From positions 1 through 11,311 of the forward strand of contig JALWYP010000475.1 of the NCBI GenBank assembly GCA_026992695.1: a DNA stretch of 11,311 bases, read 5' to 3'. Position 1 is the first letter of the stretch, and each line of letters begins with the position of its first letter. This document shows, in pieces, positions 8,196 to 11,311 of the stretch. Source of the DNA: Flavobacteriaceae bacterium. GTDB lineage: Bacteria > Bacteroidota > Bacteroidia > Flavobacteriales > Flavobacteriaceae. Both the position numbers and the translations under genes were made by a program. Under the pieces are notes generated by a model, which saw only the letters and a program-made list of their open reading frames with translations, was not told the origin of the DNA and made no database searches.

Positions 8196-8227
8196 GCTTT
8201 TTGAGGGGGAAGATATACACAAAAAGC
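8196..8227 (-). repeat. Inverted repeat in the leader of the delta-60 protein gene
   Basis: GCTTTTTG (8196-8203) and CAAAAAGC (8220-8227) form a perfect 8-bp inverted repeat around a 16-base loop containing a five-G run on the plus strand. In the minus-strand message this hairpin ends 15 bases before the ATG at 8180. It overlaps the spurious longer start, which would begin inside the stem region at 8222. It may be a leader structure or a protein-binding site. Confidence 0.4.
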
Positions 8228-8309
8228 AGTTAGTTTAAGTGCTACTAATGTACAAAAAAATTGTATTTTCGTAACCATACTCAAAAAAAATTACAGTTTA
8301 ATCATTACT

Positions 8310-8317
8310 TTACTTTG
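8310..8317 (+). promoter_or_regulatory. Weak -7-like element before recJ
   Basis: TTACTTTG matches TAnnTTTG at seven of eight positions and ends five bases before the recJ ATG, which would make the message almost leaderless. An alternative near match, TATTTTCG, lies at 8264-8271 and would leave a more usual leader of about 45 bases. Neither has a TTG at the expected -33 spacing, so the recJ promoter is not resolved. Confidence 0.2.
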
Positions 8318-8322
8318 CATCT

Positions 8323-10014
8323 ATGCGTTGGACTCTTAAACCAAAACCAGAACCTATACTAGTTAACACACTTTCTGAAGAGCTTGGGGTTGCTACCATT
8401 ATTGCAACACTTCTGGTTCAAAGAGGAATTACCAATTACCAACAGGCGAGAGATTTTTTTAGACCCGATTTAAATCAACTTCACGACCCGTTTTTAATGA
8501 AGGATATGGATAAAGCGGTAGCACGTATTGAAAAAGCGATAAACAATAACGAAAACATATTAATATACGGCGATTATGATGTGGACGGTACCACCAGCGT
8601 AGCGTTGCTCTCTTCCTATTTAAAAACATTTTATCCCAATATTGCAACCTATATTCCAGACCGTTACACCGAAGGATACGGTGTTTCTTACCAAGGAATT
8701 GATTTTGCTCATGACAATGATTTTAGTCTAATGATTGCCTTAGATTGTGGTGTAAAAGCCATTGATAAAGTTGCTTATGCGAATAAAAAAGATATCGATT
8801 TTATCATCTGCGACCACCACCGTCCCGGTAAACAATTACCAGAAGCAATAGCCGTTTTAGACCCAAAAAGAGAAGATTGCAAGTATCCTTACAAAGAGCT
8901 TTGTGGTTGTGGTGTAGGTTTTAAACTCGTTCAAGCATTGGCTTCAAAAAGAGGAGAAACTATAGAGGATTTACTCCTTTATTTAGATTTGGTAGCCACT
9001 GCAATTGGTGCCGATATTGTTCCTATTACCGGTGAAAACAGAATTTTAGCTTATCACGGTTTAAAAGTGATTAATTCAAACCCGCGACCCGGATTTAAAG
9101 CAATAATGCAGCAAGCCAAAAAAGAAAAATTCACCATTACCGACGTGGTTTTTATCATCGCCCCTAGAATAAATGCTGCAGGAAGAATGAAACACGGAAA
9201 CCACGCCGTTACACTCCTTACCGAAACCGATTTTAATCAAGCTTCAAAATATGCTGTAGATATTAATCAATTTAATACCGAAAGACGAGACACCGATAAA
9301 TTAATAACCCAAGAAGCACTGTTACAAATAGAAAAAAACAATGAAAAAGAAGGCTTTACTACAGTGGTTTATGATGAAACTTGGCACAAAGGCGTTATCG
9401 GTATCGTTGCTTCCAGATTAATTGAAACCTATTACCGTCCTACCCTAGTTTTTACTAAAAGCGGTGAGAAATTAGCGGCTTCGGCACGAAGTGTAAAAGA
9501 TTTTGATGTGTATGAAGCTTTAGAAGCCTGTAAGGAACATATTGAGCAATTTGGCGGGCATAAATATGCGGCGGGATTAACCTTGTTTGAAAAAGATTTT
9601 GAAGCGTTTAAAGCCAAATTTGAAGAAGTGGTTTCGCAAACTATAAATCCGAAATTGCTTACCCGAGAAATTAAAATAGACGCCCCAATAACCCTCTCGG
9701 AAATTACTCCTAAACTCCACCGAATACTTTCGCAATTTGCTCCTTTTGGACCCGGAAATATGACTCCTGTATTTATGGCGGAAAACCTGCAAGATACCGG
9801 TTATGGAAAACAAGTGGGTGAAGAAGGGAAACATCTTCGGTTTACGGTAACGCAAAACGGCACCGGAAAAATAGTGGGAATCGGGTTTAATTTAGGCGAA
9901 AAATACGAGTTTATTAAAGACCGAAAACTTTTTAAAGCCGTTTTTACCATTGATGAAAATGAATGGAACGGCACAAAAAGTCTTCAGCTAAAGGTGAAGG
10001 ATATTAAACCATAA
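8323..10014 (+). CDS. recJ: Single-stranded-DNA-specific exonuclease RecJ
   Basis: RecJ degrades single-stranded DNA 5' to 3' in recombinational repair (RecFOR pathway), mismatch repair and base excision repair, in the cytoplasm. The 563 residues fit the family. DHH-superfamily motifs are all present: the DYDVDG metal-binding motif (84-89), the conserved D141 in ALDCG, the DHH motif (164-166), a WHKGVIGIVASR segment (354-365) and the DHHA1-domain GGHKYAAG motif (411-418). The C-terminal part (about 455-563) is the OB-fold DNA-binding domain, with the FGPGN motif at 475-479. The ATG at 8323 leads directly into the conserved WTLKP-like N-terminus. The DUF2062 gene starts 66 bases downstream on the same strand with no convincing promoter or terminator between, so readthrough is possible. 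Confidence 0.97.
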   Translation: MRWTLKPKPEPILVNTLSEELGVATIIATLLVQRGITNYQQARDFFRPDLNQLHDPFLMKDMDKAVARIEKAINNNENILIYGDYDVDGTTSVALLSSYLKTFYPNIATYIPDRYTEGYGVSYQGIDFAHDNDFSLMIALDCGVKAIDKVAYANKKDIDFIICDHHRPGKQLPEAIAVLDPKREDCKYPYKELCGCGVGFKLVQALASKRGETIEDLLLYLDLVATAIGADIVPITGENRILAYHGLKVINSNPRPGFKAIMQQAKKEKFTITDVVFIIAPRINAAGRMKHGNHAVTLLTETDFNQASKYAVDINQFNTERRDTDKLITQEALLQIEKNNEKEGFTTVVYDETWHKGVIGIVASRLIETYYRPTLVFTKSGEKLAASARSVKDFDVYEALEACKEHIEQFGGHKYAAGLTLFEKDFEAFKAKFEEVVSQTINPKLLTREIKIDAPITLSEITPKLHRILSQFAPFGPGNMTPVFMAENLQDTGYGKQVGEEGKHLRFTVTQNGTGKIVGIGFNLGEKYEFIKDRKLFKAVFTIDENEWNGTKSLQLKVKDIKP

Positions 10015-10080
10015 TCATGAATCTCTACTCGTAAGTTTACCTACCCTTTTACGTCATACTTAAAGGTTGAACCAACTTAC

Positions 10081-10545
10081 ATGGCGTTTTTTTCTTCTTT
10101 ATGGTATAAATTAAAACAACTGTTTAAACAAGGGCTTTCTCCAAGTGCATTGGCTCTAAGTATTGTAATTTCATTATTGGTTTCTATTTTCCCTGTATAT
10201 GGTGTTACAACCATTGCGTTAACTTGTTTGGCTTTACCACTTCGGTTAAATCTATCCATAATGATTGCGGTAAGTTATCTGGCTACACCGCTTCAGTTTT
10301 TATTGTTTATTCCTTTTATTAATATAGGTGCTTCAATAGTTGGAACACAACATACCTTACTTACTGTTTCTGCGATTAAAGAAAGTTTTCAAGATAGCTT
10401 TTTAGGAACCTTAAGAGGGTTGTCTTTTGAATTATTATGTGGTTTTATCGGTTGGTTGCTTGTTGCTGTTCCGGTGGCTTTTTTGTTATATTTTTTATTC
10501 AGAAGAATCTTTAGCTTTTTTAACAAAACCAAACTTGCAATATGA
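10081..10545 (+). CDS. DUF2062 family small membrane protein
   Basis: The 154-residue protein has about three hydrophobic segments (roughly 22-52, 57-82 and 112-141). It shows the DUF2062 pattern: a short amphipathic N-terminus, GLSPSALALSIVISLLVSIFP, a PVYG turn, then a LPLRLN segment and a second helix with a proline in place of the usual NP motif. The family is widespread in inner membranes and has no established biochemical function; in some bacteria it sits near glycosyltransferases. It follows recJ by 66 bases and its stop overlaps the next start (ATGA at 10542-10545), implying translational coupling to the next gene. No Shine-Dalgarno is seen. The family call rests on recalled patterns. 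Confidence 0.75.
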   Translation: MAFFSSLWYKLKQLFKQGLSPSALALSIVISLLVSIFPVYGVTTIALTCLALPLRLNLSIMIAVSYLATPLQFLLFIPFINIGASIVGTQHTLLTVSAIKESFQDSFLGTLRGLSFELLCGFIGWLLVAVPVAFLLYFLFRRIFSFFNKTKLAI

Positions 10546-11108
10546 AAACTACTCGATTGTTGGGTTATTTAGGAATTTTGGCTTCCATTTTAGTAGGCAC
10601 AGGTGAGTATTTACTTCATTATAGCAACCATGTTCTTGATTTTGCAGCTAATTATGAATTTTTAAAATTTGTTTCTATTGAAAATTTAAAAACTGGACAT
10701 TTTTTAGCCCTAGTAGGTCTTCCTCTATATTTTGCAGGTTATTTTCATATCTATAACATGCTTAAATCTGGTAACAAATTTTTAGCTACCAGTGTTTTAA
10801 TTTTAGGAATCGTATCTTTTTCAATAGGTTGTGTTTGGATTGGTTCTCGTGCTTTTTTAGGAACTATTGTTCATCTTAAAACCGAAATTACTCCTACTGT
10901 ATATCAAACCCTGTTAGACAACTATACAAATCTGCTCGAAATTTTAGTGAAGATACTTCGTTTTATAGTAGCATTTCTTTCTGTTGTTTTTGTGTTAGCT
11001 ATTTTAAAAGGAGGTACAAAATATAAAAAATGGATGGCTTTTTTTAATCCAATAACCATCTTATTAATCTTAGTTCTAAGCTTAAAAAATAGGAGTTTTA
11101 ATGCTTAA
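10542..11108 (+). CDS. Predicted integral membrane protein of unknown function
   Basis: The 188-residue protein has about five hydrophobic segments (about 7-27, 54-74, 81-105, 135-156 and 164-181), with a loop (about 106-130) between the third and fourth. It somewhat resembles small membrane proteins of the DUF6796 kind, but I do not recognise it firmly and give no function. It starts at the ATGA overlap with the DUF2062 gene and ends overlapping the soxB-like start by 8 bases (11101-11108), so the three genes look like one operon. Its last six residues (RSFNA region) are encoded by the same bases that form the Shine-Dalgarno and start of the next gene. None of its four arginine codons is AGA, unlike the next gene. 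Confidence 0.7.
   Translation: MKTTRLLGYLGILASILVGTGEYLLHYSNHVLDFAANYEFLKFVSIENLKTGHFLALVGLPLYFAGYFHIYNMLKSGNKFLATSVLILGIVSFSIGCVWIGSRAFLGTIVHLKTEITPTVYQTLLDNYTNLLEILVKILRFIVAFLSVVFVLAILKGGTKYKKWMAFFNPITILLILVLSLKNRSFNA
11091..11095 (+). promoter_or_regulatory. Shine-Dalgarno of the soxB-like gene
   Basis: AGGAG sits five bases before the ATG at 11101, near the optimal spacing. It is the only textbook Shine-Dalgarno before a gene start in this window; the others lack one, as expected in Bacteroidota. It fixes the start of the soxB-like gene and is a hint of foreign origin. Confidence 0.65.
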
Positions 11109-11311
11109 TAGAAGAGAATTTATGTATATGATGGCGGTTCTTGGAGCTGCTCCAGTTTTTGCTAACTCGCATACAAGATATTCACCATCAAATAAATATA
11201 AAATGGAAGATTACTATAAGCTTGATAGCTTTGGTAATGTTAGAATCTTGCATATGACAGATTCGCATGCGCAGCTTCCTCCTGTTTATTTTAGAGAGCC
11301 AAGTGTCAATC
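11101..11311 (+). CDS. soxB: SoxB-like thiosulfohydrolase, N-terminal fragment cut by the window edge
   Basis: Only the first 70 codons are present. The N-terminus is a twin-arginine signal (NRREFM at 3-8, hydrophobic to about 20, likely cleavage after VFA at 19-21), as in known SoxB proteins, which fold with metal before Tat export to the periplasm. The visible mature part contains FGNVRILHMTDSHAQ (44-58) and PVYFREPSVN (61-70). The TDxHAQ motif carries the first metal ligands (D54, H56) of the 5'-nucleotidase/metallophosphatase fold. HAQ followed by YFREP is, from my knowledge of the family, characteristic of SoxB and not of ordinary 5'-nucleotidases, which have HG here. SoxB hydrolyses sulfate from SoxYZ-bound sulfur intermediates. 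All five arginine codons are AGA. The start has a good Shine-Dalgarno and overlaps the upstream gene by 8 bases. The full-length protein should be about 550-600 residues. Confidence 0.82.
   Translation, partial: MLNRREFMYMMAVLGAAPVFANSHTRYSPSNKYKMEDYYKLDSFGNVRILHMTDSHAQLPPVYFREPSVN

Noticed and set aside
8181..8222. In-frame upstream ATG at 8222 that would lengthen the delta-60 protein by 14 residues
   Set aside because: It places a non-signal stretch before a complete signal peptide starting at 8180, and the extra codons overlap the 8196-8227 inverted repeat.
8251..8265. TACAAAAAAATTGTA palindrome between the delta-60 gene and recJ
   Set aside because: Short, A-rich symmetry of this kind is expected by chance in AT-rich intergenic DNA.

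Overview
The window looks like chromosomal DNA of a Bacteroidota bacterium, most likely Flavobacteriia. It is AT-rich. Three secreted proteins carry Bacteroidota-type features: two end in a clear type A Por/T9SS sorting domain beginning with YPNPA, and one ends in a weaker tail of that kind. Most start codons lack a Shine-Dalgarno sequence. Several intergenic sites match the Bacteroidota -7 element TAnnTTTG. The methionyl-tRNA synthetase carries a KLSTS version of the KMSKS loop, as I recall for this phylum.

Layout, left to right. Positions 1-129 are non-coding and hold a rho-independent terminator for a gene off the left edge. Two minus-strand genes follow: an M43-like secreted zinc metalloprotease (1563-2984) and, downstream of it, a seven-repeat VCBS/FG-GAP propeller protein with a sorting tail (130-1500). 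A 62-base gap with a strong hairpin separates them. Positions 2985-3310 are a structured intergenic region with TTGCAA palindromes, an orphan plus-strand terminator and promoter candidates for both directions. metG (3311-5374, plus) converges on an OprO/P-type porin gene (5414-6601, minus). Upstream of the porin gene is a delta-60 repeat protein with a sorting tail (6720-8180, minus). It is divergent from recJ (8323-10014, plus).

After recJ come two small membrane-protein genes, a DUF2062 family member (10081-10545) and a multi-spanning unknown (10542-11108), joined by an ATGA overlap. The last 211 bases hold the start of a gene whose N-terminus reads as SoxB, the di-manganese thiosulfohydrolase of the Sox thiosulfate-oxidation pathway, with a twin-arginine signal.

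Most of the window is ordinary flavobacterial housekeeping (metG, recJ) mixed with surface and secreted proteins. The unusual part is the right end. A SoxB start is unexpected next to flavobacterial genes, it is the only gene here with a textbook Shine-Dalgarno, and it overlaps the gene before it. It could be an acquired sulfur-oxidation locus or a chimeric contig join, and the window ends too soon to decide. A second theme is that two sorting-tail genes have hairpins of matching geometry just upstream of their start codons.
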